Assembly (NCBI GenBank): GCA_902766815.1
Contig: CACXEZ010000135.1
Coordinates: 1-13,803, forward strand
Source: an uncultured Erysipelotrichaceae bacterium
Lineage (GTDB): Bacteria; Bacillota_I; Bacilli_A; RF39; UBA660
Direction: 5' to 3'
Length of the DNA: 13,803 nucleotides
A model generated the notes under the pieces. The model was not told the origin of the DNA, did not search any database, and worked only from the letters and a program-made list of their open reading frames with translations. This document shows positions 1 to 6,425 of this stretch, one piece after another. The position numbers were made by a program, and so were the translations under genes. Each line of letters starts with the position of its first letter. Positions within the stretch are counted from its first letter, which is position 1.

Positions 1-330
1 ATTACTAACACTATCTACAACATCATATTCACTATTCTTACTATATTGCATTCTTCTTAAAACATAACTCCTACTAGCAACACTCTGTGCCTTCAAAGCC
101 TCCATTTCAAAAGTAACAGGCATCTCTCCAGCAACCACACCAACCACATACTCTTCTAACAAAATATTTTGAATTTCACCACTACTCTCTCTTTTCACCC
201 GAACCATAACATTAGATAAATAATTTAATGTAATTTCTTTTAATTGCTCTCCCGTTTTATTTTCCCAAAATAAAACCACAAAAAAAGGAATACTTACAAT
301 TACTACGGCATATAAAAATATCTTTTTCAT
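1..330 (-). CDS. spoIID: Stage II sporulation protein D (SpoIID), N-terminal 110 codons, cut by window edge
   Basis: SpoIID is the lytic transglycosylase of the mother-cell DMP complex (with SpoIIM and SpoIIP), which degrades septal peptidoglycan during engulfment. The visible part starts MKKIF and has one N-terminal membrane segment (about residues 5-20). It then shows the family signature EYVVGVVAGEMP (about residues 73-84), which contains the conserved catalytic-region Glu, followed by EALKAQSVASRSYV. The C-terminal part lies outside the window. The ATG at 330 is preceded by an AGGTGAGGTG ribosome-binding site. It begins 11 bp after the DUF1146 gene and is the last visible gene of an rpiB-DUF1146-spoIID operon. 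In B. subtilis spoIID also sits close to ywzB and murA. I see no sporulation promoter directly in front of it. The family assignment is firm; only completeness is unknown. Confidence 0.93.
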   Translation of the reverse strand, partial: MKKIFLYAVVIVSIPFFVVLFWENKTGEQLKEITLNYLSNVMVRVKRESSGEIQNILLEEYVVGVVAGEMPVTFEMEALKAQSVASRSYVLRRMQYSKNSEYDVVDSVSN

Positions 331-341
331 AAACACCTCAC

Positions 342-536
342 CTAACGAAATACTCCCAAAAAATCATTAATAAAATTAACTATCAAATAAGAAAGAGCCA
401 TTACCATAAACATATAAAAGACTCTAGCCTGATAATAATTACTTTGTCCTTTCTTAAAAATACCATTAATATTTAAACTATCCATAGAAAATACCACTAA
501 CGGAATAATTAAAATATATAAAATAAACTTAACCAT
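342..536 (-). CDS. Small DUF1146 (YwzB-like) integral membrane protein
   Basis: This is a 64-residue protein with two hydrophobic segments (about residues 3-17 and 40-56). They are joined by a short polar loop containing the GIFKKGQSNYYQARVFY stretch, and the tail ends NFINDFLG. Size, two-helix layout and the central basic-polar loop match the DUF1146/YwzB family of conserved membrane proteins of unknown function. The assignment is supported by position: in B. subtilis ywzB lies between the atp operon and murA-spoIID. Here it overlaps the end of rpiB by 8 bp and its ribosome-binding site (AGGAG) lies inside rpiB, so translation is probably coupled. spoIID follows after 11 bp. No biochemical role can be read from the sequence. 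Confidence 0.82.
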   Translation of the reverse strand: MVKFILYILIIPLVVFSMDSLNINGIFKKGQSNYYQARVFYMFMVMALSYLIVNFINDFLGVFR

Positions 537-972
537 TTTTCTCCTGTTCCCTAATCATCTTATTTCTCCTACTATGTCTTTCTTCGGAAGAAAAAGGTGT
601 CATAAGAAATTTATCAACCATACTCTCAGCTAAATCATCATCCGTATCAGCACTAATAGCCATTACATTAGCATCATTATGACTCCTACATAAAACAGCT
701 TCAGTAATATTACTTATCTTAGCACAATAGATTCCTTTCACTTTATTAAGTGCTATACTCATCCCAATTCCAGTACCACAAATAGCAATACCAAATTGAA
801 CCCGTTTCTTCTTAATCCCGTTCCCCAGTTGAAATGCATACTCTGGATAATCCACTTGTTCATCAGTATTCGTACCATAGTCAACAACTTCATATCCACT
901 ATGTTCCAAATATTCAATTAATACCTTCTTTAAATAAATTCCTCTATGATCACTAGCAATTCCCACCTTCAT
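529..972 (-). CDS. rpiB: Ribose-5-phosphate isomerase B
   Basis: RpiB interconverts ribose 5-phosphate and ribulose 5-phosphate in the non-oxidative pentose phosphate pathway and is cytosolic. The 147-residue product has the full family length and its landmarks: SDHRG at residues 7-11, the catalytic-cysteine loop CGTGIGMS at 65-72 (Cys65), and SHNDANV at 97-103, which holds the conserved His and Asn of the substrate site. LacA/LacB are paralogues, but a single-subunit gene with a CGTGIG loop outside any lactose operon favours RpiB. The start at 972 follows a TAGGAG site about 10 nt upstream. The gene has its own extended -10 promoter and heads an operon with the DUF1146 gene and spoIID. In B. 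subtilis rpiB (ywlF) is in the same larger neighbourhood. Confidence 0.95.
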   Translation of the reverse strand: MKVGIASDHRGIYLKKVLIEYLEHSGYEVVDYGTNTDEQVDYPEYAFQLGNGIKKKRVQFGIAICGTGIGMSIALNKVKGIYCAKISNITEAVLCRSHNDANVMAISADTDDDLAESMVDKFLMTPFSSEERHSRRNKMIREQEKNG

Positions 973-1043
973 ATTCTTTCATCTCCTATCCTTATAGTAT
1001 CACCAAATAATATCTTTTTAAACATAATATCACTATCATCAAG

Positions 1044-1072
1044 ATTATAGCACATCTACATCAACAGTTCAA
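1044..1072 (-). promoter_or_regulatory. Sigma-A type promoter of the rpiB operon
   Basis: On the minus strand TTGAAC (1067-1072) is followed after exactly 17 nt by TATAAT (1044-1049). The base pair TG one base upstream of the -10 makes it an extended -10 promoter. Transcription would start near 1037, giving a leader of about 65 nt. The site sits between the rpmE terminator and rpiB. Confidence 0.85.
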
Positions 1073-1082
1073 TGAAGTTAAC

Positions 1083-1112
1083 AAAAAAAGAAACTAACTA
1101 AGCAGTTTCTTT
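1083..1112 (-). terminator. Intrinsic terminator of rpmE, overlapping its stop codon
   Basis: A perfect 9-bp stem (AAAGAAACT at 1104-1112 pairing with AGTTTCTTT at 1087-1095) with an 8-nt loop is followed by a run of T. The stop codon of rpmE at 1098-1100 lies in the loop, so the 5' arm is coding sequence. The rpiB promoter lies just downstream of it in the reading direction. Confidence 0.85.
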
Positions 1113-1310
1113 ATCAAATCCATATTTTTTATTAAACTTCTCTACTTGTCCCTTCTTACTAGTCAAATTTTGTTTACCAGTATAAAAAGGATGACACTTA
1201 GAACATACTTCAACACTAATTTTATCTTTTGTAGACATAGTTTTAAACGTATTTCCACAAGCACAAGTAACAGTAGCTTCTACATATTCTGGATGAATAT
1301 TCTTCTTCAT
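1098..1310 (-). CDS. rpmE: 50S ribosomal protein L31, zinc-binding type
   Basis: L31 sits on the large ribosomal subunit at the bridge to the small subunit. The 70-residue protein starts MKKNIHPEY and has the zinc ligands of the C+ type: Cys16 and Cys18 (TCACG) and Cys36 and Cys39 (VCSKCH), followed by PFYTGKQ. The presence of all four cysteines separates it from the zinc-free YtiA/RpmE2 type. The reading frame is open further upstream with two more ATGs. I chose the ATG at 1310 because it begins the conserved protein and has a GAAGGGAGAG ribosome-binding site 7 nt before it. It is monocistronic, with a strong promoter, a leader hairpin and a terminator. In B. subtilis rpmE also lies near prfA and prmC. 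Confidence 0.96.
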   Translation of the reverse strand: MKKNIHPEYVEATVTCACGNTFKTMSTKDKISVEVCSKCHPFYTGKQNLTSKKGQVEKFNKKYGFDKETA

Positions 1311-1327
1311 TGATATCTCTCCCTTCG

Positions 1328-1348
1328 CCATGACCAAATAAGTCATAG
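1328..1348 (-). promoter_or_regulatory. Leader hairpin next to the rpmE ribosome-binding site
   Basis: In the rpmE leader CTATGAC (1342-1348) pairs with GTCATGG (1328-1334) across a 7-nt loop, with one G-U pair. The hairpin ends two bases before the ribosome-binding site at 1317-1326. L31 leader RNAs are known in several phyla, and ribosomal proteins often repress their own mRNA, so this could be an L31-binding regulator. That role is inference; only the pairing is seen. Confidence 0.4.
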
Positions 1349-1366
1349 ATAATAAATACGTTACCT

Positions 1367-1395
1367 ATTATAACAATAATTATTCCATTTTTCAA
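1367..1395 (-). promoter_or_regulatory. Strong sigma-A promoter of rpmE
   Basis: TTGAAA (1390-1395) is followed by a 17-nt spacer and TATAAT (1367-1372) on the minus strand, with an extended TG motif. Transcription would start near 1360, leaving a leader of about 50 nt that contains the hairpin. The -35 lies only about 18 bp beyond the stop codon of the beta-helix gene. Confidence 0.88.
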
Positions 1396-1413
1396 CTATT
1401 TTTAAATACTTTT

Positions 1414-3138
1414 TTAAGTATTATCCACATTATCCTTAAATTTATGATTCTTAACTAAGAAAACAATAGAAGTAATAATTAAAATAACTCCAATGACATT
1501 AATAATAGTAATAGTTTTATCATCAAAAACTTGATAATTTCCATTTTCAAAATTATTAATAGTACTAAGTTCCTCATTTAAATTCTGTTCTTTATCAAAA
1601 TCTATTGTTGAATCAGAAACAATATCATTAGTTTCTGAATAGTTATCTAAATTAGATTGCTCAGAAATATTCTCACTAACCCCAGTTGAGTTATCTCCTT
1701 TACTAGTATTTGAATCAGAGGAACTATAATTAGATGAACTATCTTCTTTAATAATAGTTGAATTAGAAGAAGAAGTTTGGCTATTATTACTACTAGAATC
1801 ATTTGAATTATGAGTATTATCAGCCCCATTACTAGTCGTATTCTCTTGAATAGTATCATTATCATTAGAAGAACCAGAACCAATAACTAGTTTTTGACCA
1901 TTTACATATAAATTATATCCACTAAAATCAATATTAGAATAAGTAGTATCCTCATCCGTAAAACTACTAACATAAGAATCAGCTTTTAAAATAATTTTAG
2001 AATCACTTGATAGAGTTAAATCAATCATTTCCGCTGTATTATTTTCATTAATAGCCCCCTGATAAGTAGAACCTTCTAGTAAACTAATATCCAGCTTAGA
2101 TAACTCATCAACAATAATATTACCACTAACACTCTGATTTGACATAGAAAGAACAACATCTCCACCATTAAGTCCAGATTGCCCCCAAGAAGAAACTTCT
2201 ACCCTCAAAAAATCACCATCTTGATTCTTAATAACATTATTAACAAGTTTAATAACAGCTTTAGTATTAGTAATATAAAAAGTATCCCCTTTATTAGTAA
2301 CCATAGTATTATTACTAGCTGTAAACGTTATGACATCATCAGAATTTTTAGCCTCAGATTGATATAAAAATATATTTTTATAAGTATCCGACTGACCTTG
2401 TAAAGTAGTATCTGTACTTGTTAAAGTACTATCTCTAAAAATTACCTTTCCCTTTCCTTCTACTATAATTCCCTCTGACTGAGAAGAAATAACAGTTGCC
2501 TTATCAACTGTAACATCACCAGCAGAATAAATAACAGGAGAATCAACACCACCTGTCTTAACTGTTCCACCATTAACCTTAATAGTACCACCTGAAGAAG
2601 TAATTTCAATAGCAGGACTATAATTTCCAAATGTTTCTAAATTAGCATAATTAACAGTTCCTATTCCATTATTAGAAACTACAACACCACTAGAATGAGA
2701 AGAATTAGTCTTAACAGTAGTCCCTGTAACAGTAACATTCCCACCATCTGCAAAAATACCATGAGAATAAGTACCATCAGTAACAACAGAACCTAAAAAC
2801 AATTCAAGAGAAGCCTCTTCTCTAACAACAATAGCCGAATTAGCTCCATCTAATAACTCATTAGCACTATCTCCACTTTTCTCAATAGAAGAATTATTAA
2901 TTTTAAAATTGCCACTCTCAATTAACACAGCAATAGAATCAGGATTTGTATCAGTAAAAGGTATTCTATTAACAGTATAATCACCATTAAATGTCTGAGA
3001 GCCAGAAAAAGAAGAGGTAATAATTTCTCCATTAATAACAAAATAAGCAAAAGTACTACCTAAATTAACAATAATTAATATAAAAATCGTAGTAATTAGT
3101 ACAACATAAGATAACAATCTCTTTCTTTTTCTATTCAT
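1414..3138 (-). CDS. Secreted, membrane-anchored beta-helix surface protein
   Basis: This is a 574-residue protein of unproven function. A basic N-terminus (MNRKRKRLL) and hydrophobic stretch (about 9-31) look like a signal peptide or signal anchor. Residues of roughly 40-420 are rich in Gly, Thr, Val, Asn and Ser, with short repeats of 20-25 residues such as GGNVTVTGTTV, GGTIKVNGGTV and AGDVTVDKATV, typical of a right-handed parallel beta-helix. Conserved-looking blocks EGIIVEGKGKV and YKNIFLYQS resemble a large family of Firmicutes beta-helix proteins usually annotated as hypothetical or carbohydrate-binding. A low-complexity Ser/Asn/Asp linker (about 430-520) precedes a C-terminal membrane helix (about 543-562) and a short basic tail. 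There is no LPXTG motif. The frame extends 4 codons to a GTG, but that GTG lies inside the AGGTGG ribosome-binding site, so ATG at 3138 is the start. Confidence 0.75.
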   Translation of the reverse strand: MNRKRKRLLSYVVLITTIFILIIVNLGSTFAYFVINGEIITSSFSGSQTFNGDYTVNRIPFTDTNPDSIAVLIESGNFKINNSSIEKSGDSANELLDGANSAIVVREEASLELFLGSVVTDGTYSHGIFADGGNVTVTGTTVKTNSSHSSGVVVSNNGIGTVNYANLETFGNYSPAIEITSSGGTIKVNGGTVKTGGVDSPVIYSAGDVTVDKATVISSQSEGIIVEGKGKVIFRDSTLTSTDTTLQGQSDTYKNIFLYQSEAKNSDDVITFTASNNTMVTNKGDTFYITNTKAVIKLVNNVIKNQDGDFLRVEVSSWGQSGLNGGDVVLSMSNQSVSGNIIVDELSKLDISLLEGSTYQGAINENNTAEMIDLTLSSDSKIILKADSYVSSFTDEDTTYSNIDFSGYNLYVNGQKLVIGSGSSNDNDTIQENTTSNGADNTHNSNDSSSNNSQTSSSNSTIIKEDSSSNYSSSDSNTSKGDNSTGVSENISEQSNLDNYSETNDIVSDSTIDFDKEQNLNEELSTINNFENGNYQVFDDKTITIINVIGVILIITSIVFLVKNHKFKDNVDNT

Positions 3139-3158
3139 TTCTACATCCACCTATAATA

Positions 3159-3164
3159 AGTATA
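3159..3164 (-). promoter_or_regulatory. Possible extended -10 element upstream of the beta-helix gene
   Basis: TATACT preceded by TG one base upstream forms an extended -10 element on the minus strand, directly after the murA terminator. No well-spaced -35 is visible (TTGTAT at a spacing of 15, TTGATT at 19). The predicted start would fall at the ribosome-binding site, which makes this a weak candidate. Confidence 0.3.
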
Positions 3165-3187
3165 ACATATATTTCAAAAATACAATC

Positions 3188-3214
3188 AAAAAAAGTACCA
3201 TAAAAGATACTTTT
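3188..3214 (-). terminator. Intrinsic terminator of murA, overlapping its stop codon
   Basis: AAAAGTATC (3206-3214) pairs with GGTACTTTT (3191-3199), nine pairs with one G-U, over a 6-nt loop. It runs into a stretch of T (3188-3194 on the minus strand). The last bases of murA, including part of the TAA, form the 5' arm. Confidence 0.8.
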
Positions 3215-4466
3215 AATCAACAATCTTAATATTAGCACCAACACTAGATAATTTTCCCACAATATCTTCATACCCTCTTAAAATATGACCAACATTAGTA
3301 ATAGTAGTAGTTCCATCAGCAATTAAACCACAAATAACCATGGAAGCACCACCTCTTAAATCAGTAGCTACCACCTCACAACCGGCTAATTTAGTCTTAC
3401 CATGAATACATGCTATCTCGTTATCAAAAACCTTAATATTAGCACCCATCTTAACCGTATCAGGAACATTCTGAAACCGATTTTCATAAATAGTTTCCTC
3501 CACGTGACTAATACCAGAACATTGTGTTAAAAAAGGAACTAACGGTTGTTGCAAATCAGTAGGAAATCCAGGATAAACAACAGTCTGAACATCAATAGCC
3601 TTATAATTACCAACTTCATCCACTCTAACATAATTCTTACCAATATCTAATTTAACCCCCGCCTCAATTAACTTAGAAGTTAAACTCTCAATATGTTCAG
3701 GTACAAGACCACTAACTTTTAAATGATTTCCCAATAAAGAAGCAATAATAACATAAGTACCAGCCTCAATTCGATCAGGAACTACCCTATGATGAGTAGA
3801 ATGTAATTTATCTACACCAATAATTTCTAATTTTCTAGTACCAGCTCCAACTATTTTAGCACCCATATCATTTAAAAAATGAATAACATCTATAATTTCA
3901 GGCTCCATAGCAGCATTATCAATAATAGTCTTTCCCTTTGCTAAAACAGCTGCAAGTATAATATTAATAGTAGCCCCCACACTAGGAACATCTAAAAATA
4001 TTTCATCTCCTATTAACTTATCAGCAACAATCGTAAAAGTATCATTCTCTTCTATCACTTTAGCTCCCAACTTCTCAAATCCTTTTAAATGTAAATTAAT
4101 AGGCCTCTTCCCAATAGAACATCCACCAGGAAAACACATACTCACCTTCTTATATTTTCCAAGCATAGCCCCCATAAAATAATAAGATGCTCGAAGTCTA
4201 GAAGCAAGTTCACAAGGTATTTCCTTATTTTCCATTCCTTTACTACAAATTTGAATGCTATGATCCTTCCTCTTAACATCCACATGCAAATATTCCAAAA
4301 TCTCCTCCAATGCATCAATATCACTAATATTAGGAACATTATCAATAGAAGTCTCCTCATCACATAAAATAGCAGCCGGAATAAGAGCCACCACACTATT
4401 TTTAGCCCCACTAACAGAAATTTCACCGCTTAACGATTTGCGCCCTTCAATAACAATACTAGACAT
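3213..4466 (-). CDS. murA: UDP-N-acetylglucosamine 1-carboxyvinyltransferase
   Basis: MurA transfers enolpyruvate from phosphoenolpyruvate to UDP-GlcNAc, the first committed cytosolic step of peptidoglycan synthesis, and is the target of fosfomycin. The 417-residue product has full family length. It shows the substrate-site Lys22-Asn23 in SGAKNS, the active-site loop PGGCSIGKRP with its cysteine at residue 116 (a Cys, so the fosfomycin-sensitive form is expected), and the C-terminal DLRGGASM block. The frame continues to a TTG at 4475, but that TTG directly abuts the AGGAG ribosome-binding site. ATG at 4466 has a proper 9-nt spacing and restores family numbering. It has its own promoter and terminator. 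In B. subtilis murAA lies beside ywzB and spoIID; here the beta-helix gene, rpmE and rpiB lie between. Confidence 0.97.
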   Translation of the reverse strand: MSSIVIEGRKSLSGEISVSGAKNSVVALIPAAILCDEETSIDNVPNISDIDALEEILEYLHVDVKRKDHSIQICSKGMENKEIPCELASRLRASYYFMGAMLGKYKKVSMCFPGGCSIGKRPINLHLKGFEKLGAKVIEENDTFTIVADKLIGDEIFLDVPSVGATINIILAAVLAKGKTIIDNAAMEPEIIDVIHFLNDMGAKIVGAGTRKLEIIGVDKLHSTHHRVVPDRIEAGTYVIIASLLGNHLKVSGLVPEHIESLTSKLIEAGVKLDIGKNYVRVDEVGNYKAIDVQTVVYPGFPTDLQQPLVPFLTQCSGISHVEETIYENRFQNVPDTVKMGANIKVFDNEIACIHGKTKLAGCEVVATDLRGGASMVICGLIADGTTTITNVGHILRGYEDIVGKLSSVGANIKIVD

Positions 4467-4535
4467 ACAATTCAACTCCTACCATATTATATAATTAAAA
4501 CAAAAATTACGTTCCTTATCAAAAACTTCCTCAAT

Positions 4536-4564
4536 ATCTTACCAAAAGCCCTATAAAAAGTCAA
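4536..4564 (-). promoter_or_regulatory. Sigma-A promoter of murA
   Basis: TTGACT (4559-4564), a 17-nt spacer and TAAGAT (4536-4541) lie on the minus strand, with the extended TG motif one base before the -10. Transcription would start near 4529 and give a leader of about 63 nt in which I see no clear fold. The rest of the 150-bp gap to mntP holds only the mntP terminator. Confidence 0.85.
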
Positions 4565-4592
4565 CCAAATCCATCATATTCTCTTAATTTTC

Positions 4593-4622
4593 AAAAAAAT
4601 GTGTAAACAAAAAAAACTACAC
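4593..4622 (-). terminator. Intrinsic terminator of the mntP-like gene, overlapping its stop codon
   Basis: GTGTA (4618-4622) pairs with TACAC (4601-4605) over a 12-nt, T-rich loop and is followed by seven T (4593-4599). The TAG stop at 4617-4619 lies in the hairpin. The stem is short, so efficiency is uncertain. Confidence 0.6.
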
Positions 4623-5156
4623 TTGAAAAATATAGTATATTGCCAAAACAATCATCATAACACCACCATAAAAACATGAATACTTACCAAAATTCTGATT
4701 CAAACGATTACCTAATTTAAGTCCAAGATAAGTAAACATCCCACTTAAAGTCATAAAAATACTAGCAGCTTCTAAGTAATGATTAGTAATAGCTGATAAG
4801 CCAATACCTGTAGTCAAACTATCAATACTTACCGTAAATCCAAATAACAAAAATCCCCAAAAACTAACCAAGATCTTTACTTCCTCTTCTTTTTTTACAG
4901 AAAGAATCATCTCTATACCAATAATACTAAAAATAACACCAACAACTAAATTAGCATTAATAATAAAATACTTCATAATAAAACTACCAAACCAAATTCC
5001 AAACAATGGCATAATAAAATGAAAAATCCCCACAATAACTGATAAAGTTACTTGCTTTTGAAAAGACAGTCCACAAGTACCATATATAAGAGCCAAAGAA
5101 AAAGCATCCATAGACAAACTAATCCCAATTAAAAGACAAGTAAAAAAGATATTCAT
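4617..5156 (-). CDS. mntP: MntP/YtaF-family membrane protein, putative manganese exporter
   Basis: This is a 179-residue integral membrane protein with about six helices arranged as two similar halves. Each half carries the family signature: SMDAFSLAL at residues 15-23 and SIDSLTTGIG at 110-119. The two aspartates (Asp17 and Asp112) correspond to the acidic residues needed by E. coli MntP, a Mn2+ efflux pump. The same family includes the sporulation membrane protein YtaF. SMDAF in the first half is more MntP-like, but the location just downstream of spoIIR leaves a sporulation role possible. In B. subtilis the homologue ywlD is also near spoIIR. The start at 5156 follows AGGGTGA. A TATAAT-like element lies in the 68-bp gap to spoIIR without a good -35, so the gene may share the spoIIR transcript. 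The substrate is inferred from the family. Confidence 0.8.
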   Translation of the reverse strand: MNIFFTCLLIGISLSMDAFSLALIYGTCGLSFQKQVTLSVIVGIFHFIMPLFGIWFGSFIMKYFIINANLVVGVIFSIIGIEMILSVKKEEEVKILVSFWGFLLFGFTVSIDSLTTGIGLSAITNHYLEAASIFMTLSGMFTYLGLKLGNRLNQNFGKYSCFYGGVMMIVLAIYYIFQV

Positions 5157-5224
5157 GATTAATCACCCTATTAAATTCTATTATAAATAAAGCAATCTAT
5201 TCAAAAATATCTTTTAATTATAGA

Positions 5225-5764
5225 TTAAGAAAATATCTTATTTATCATCTTTTTTACAAAAAATTGATATTCAACATCACTAGTATCATTATCCTGCGCA
5301 TCTAACAAACACAAAGGAGGAAATAAAACACACCACCAATTATCACCATTACCACTACCAATAGTAACAACTAAAGATTCATACGCTCCAGCTTCATAAT
5401 GGACTCCTTTATAATCTTTCTCAGGAAAATAATTATCTCCAAAATGAATCAAAAAATTCATATCATAACCGTTATCATCAAAAAGAGTTTGAATACCATC
5501 ATTCAAATCATCAATATTAGAAGAAATAATATCTCTAGCCTCATCCACACTAGTAACATCAATAAGTTGAGATGAAATATTTTGCTCAATATACTCCTTA
5601 ACCTTCATCTTCATACTCTGATCATGAATAGAATTAGAATTAGCAATCACCCTTACCCGAATAGCAGCCTCTGGAATTACTATTTCATCCACCTCAGCAT
5701 TCACATTAATATATACAAATATTGCCACAATAACCGTAATAACAATAAAAATAATCTTCTTCAT
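5225..5764 (-). CDS. spoIIR: Stage II sporulation protein R (SpoIIR)
   Basis: SpoIIR is made in the forespore under sigma F and secreted into the intermembrane space. There it triggers SpoIIGA to cleave pro-sigma E, coupling gene expression between the two compartments. The 179-residue product has an N-terminal signal or anchor segment (about 4-22), the block IPEAAIRVRVIANSNS (30-45), and the conserved YEAGAYESLVVTIGSG (123-138) followed by NWWCVLFPPLC (142-152). Length and order of blocks fit the family. The start at 5764 has the ribosome-binding site AAAGGGTGA, which can be masked by a hairpin. It lies 45 bp after the 198-residue gene. I could not find a convincing sigma F promoter in that gap, so it may be read from the ATPase operon or from a divergent promoter. 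Confidence 0.95.
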   Translation of the reverse strand: MKKIIFIVITVIVAIFVYINVNAEVDEIVIPEAAIRVRVIANSNSIHDQSMKMKVKEYIEQNISSQLIDVTSVDEARDIISSNIDDLNDGIQTLFDDNGYDMNFLIHFGDNYFPEKDYKGVHYEAGAYESLVVTIGSGNGDNWWCVLFPPLCLLDAQDNDTSDVEYQFFVKKMINKIFS

Positions 5765-5767
5765 AAA

Positions 5768-5800
5768 AAATCACCCTTTCACTGTAATAATGGGTAATTT
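5768..5800 (-). promoter_or_regulatory. Hairpin that could mask the spoIIR ribosome-binding site
   Basis: On the minus strand AAATTACCC (5792-5800) pairs with GGGTGATTT (5768-5776), nine pairs with one G-U, over a 15-nt loop. The GGG belongs to the spoIIR ribosome-binding site and the following T run ends at the ATG. It could limit spoIIR translation or act as a weak terminator between the 198-residue gene and spoIIR. Function is inference. Confidence 0.4.
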
Positions 5801-5809
5801 CTTTCAATT

Positions 5810-6406
5810 TTATACATTTTTCTTTAAAACTTTTTTCTTATCCCTTTGATAGTTAATATCATAATATCTATCATGATAAGAAGAATTTTCAAAATCAAAT
5901 GGCTCTATTAAAATATCGCCTGAATAATAATAATCAATACAACTTAAATTAAACAAAACAAGAGAGCTAACTCCAAAACTAGAAAATTTCTGCCATACAT
6001 CAAATCCACTTCTACCATGAACAAGATTACCTAAATCAACAAAAATTCCATCAAAATATTGGCTAAGCTTTTCATAAGAAAACTTATCCTGATTATAAGG
6101 ATAGTTTTTCATCAAATAATCTAATTGTTCCTTACTATCCAAAAAAAGTATATTAGCAGCATCCTTCAAAGTAACAATAGAACAAGGTTGTTCCCAAACA
6201 GAACCATCCTTATTTTTATAAAACAATATATTAGGATGCATCAACATAAAATCAACCCAATGATTATAATTTTGAATATCCTCATTATATTCAGTAAGCC
6301 ACAATCCACCTTTAGGCTTCATACTATTAGTAAGAGCAGTATCTTGAACACTACGAAATAACCCTTCTTCAATCTTTTTTGTACCAACAGTTAAATATTT
6401 CGTCAT
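5810..6406 (-). CDS. Uncharacterised 198-residue protein
   Basis: I do not recognise a named family. The protein is soluble, without signal peptide or membrane segment, and rich in Tyr, Asp, Phe and Trp. Visible blocks are LFRSVQDTALTN followed by KPKGGLWLTEY (about 31-41), a Trp in NYNHWVDF, the pair ANILFLDSKEQLDYL and SQYFDGIFVDLGNL in the middle, and FGVSSLVLFNLSCIDYY near the C-terminus. The order GLW - polar helix with Trp - (I/L)xxLDS - YDGIxVD - W...SLVLFN recalls a widespread group of uncharacterised bacterial and phage proteins; this is an impression from memory, not a search. The start at 6406 follows AGAGAGGA. It is 19 bp downstream of the P-type ATPase and 45 bp upstream of spoIIR, so co-transcription with the ATPase is likely. 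Confidence 0.7.
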   Translation of the reverse strand: MTKYLTVGTKKIEEGLFRSVQDTALTNSMKPKGGLWLTEYNEDIQNYNHWVDFMLMHPNILFYKNKDGSVWEQPCSIVTLKDAANILFLDSKEQLDYLMKNYPYNQDKFSYEKLSQYFDGIFVDLGNLVHGRSGFDVWQKFSSFGVSSLVLFNLSCIDYYYSGDILIEPFDFENSSYHDRYYDINYQRDKKKVLKKNV

Positions 6407-6425
6407 AAAAATTCCTCTCTATTAA

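Noticed and set aside
1404..1422. Hairpin at the end of the beta-helix gene as a terminator
   Set aside because: AATACTT/AAGTATT forms a 7-bp stem, but no T run follows on the minus strand, and the stem is AT-rich.
1414..1560. Sortase LPXTG signal at the C-terminus of the surface protein
   Set aside because: There is a hydrophobic helix and a basic tail, but no LPXTG or close variant before them.
1647..1883. Hydrophobic ORF in another frame inside the beta-helix gene
   Set aside because: It is the out-of-frame reading of the Ser/Asn/Asp linker codons and has no ribosome-binding site.
4142..4426. Out-of-frame ORF inside murA
   Set aside because: It lies fully within a well-supported murA frame, with no start signals and no recognisable domain.
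4467..4475. TTG start of murA three codons upstream
   Set aside because: TTG directly abuts the AGGAG ribosome-binding site, leaving no spacing, and the ATG at 4466 matches family numbering.
5792..5820. Sigma F-type promoter with a GTATA -35 upstream of spoIIR
   Set aside because: GTATA is present near the end of the 198-residue gene, but the expected GG-containing -10 is absent at 15-16 nt; the sequence there is CCCATTAT.
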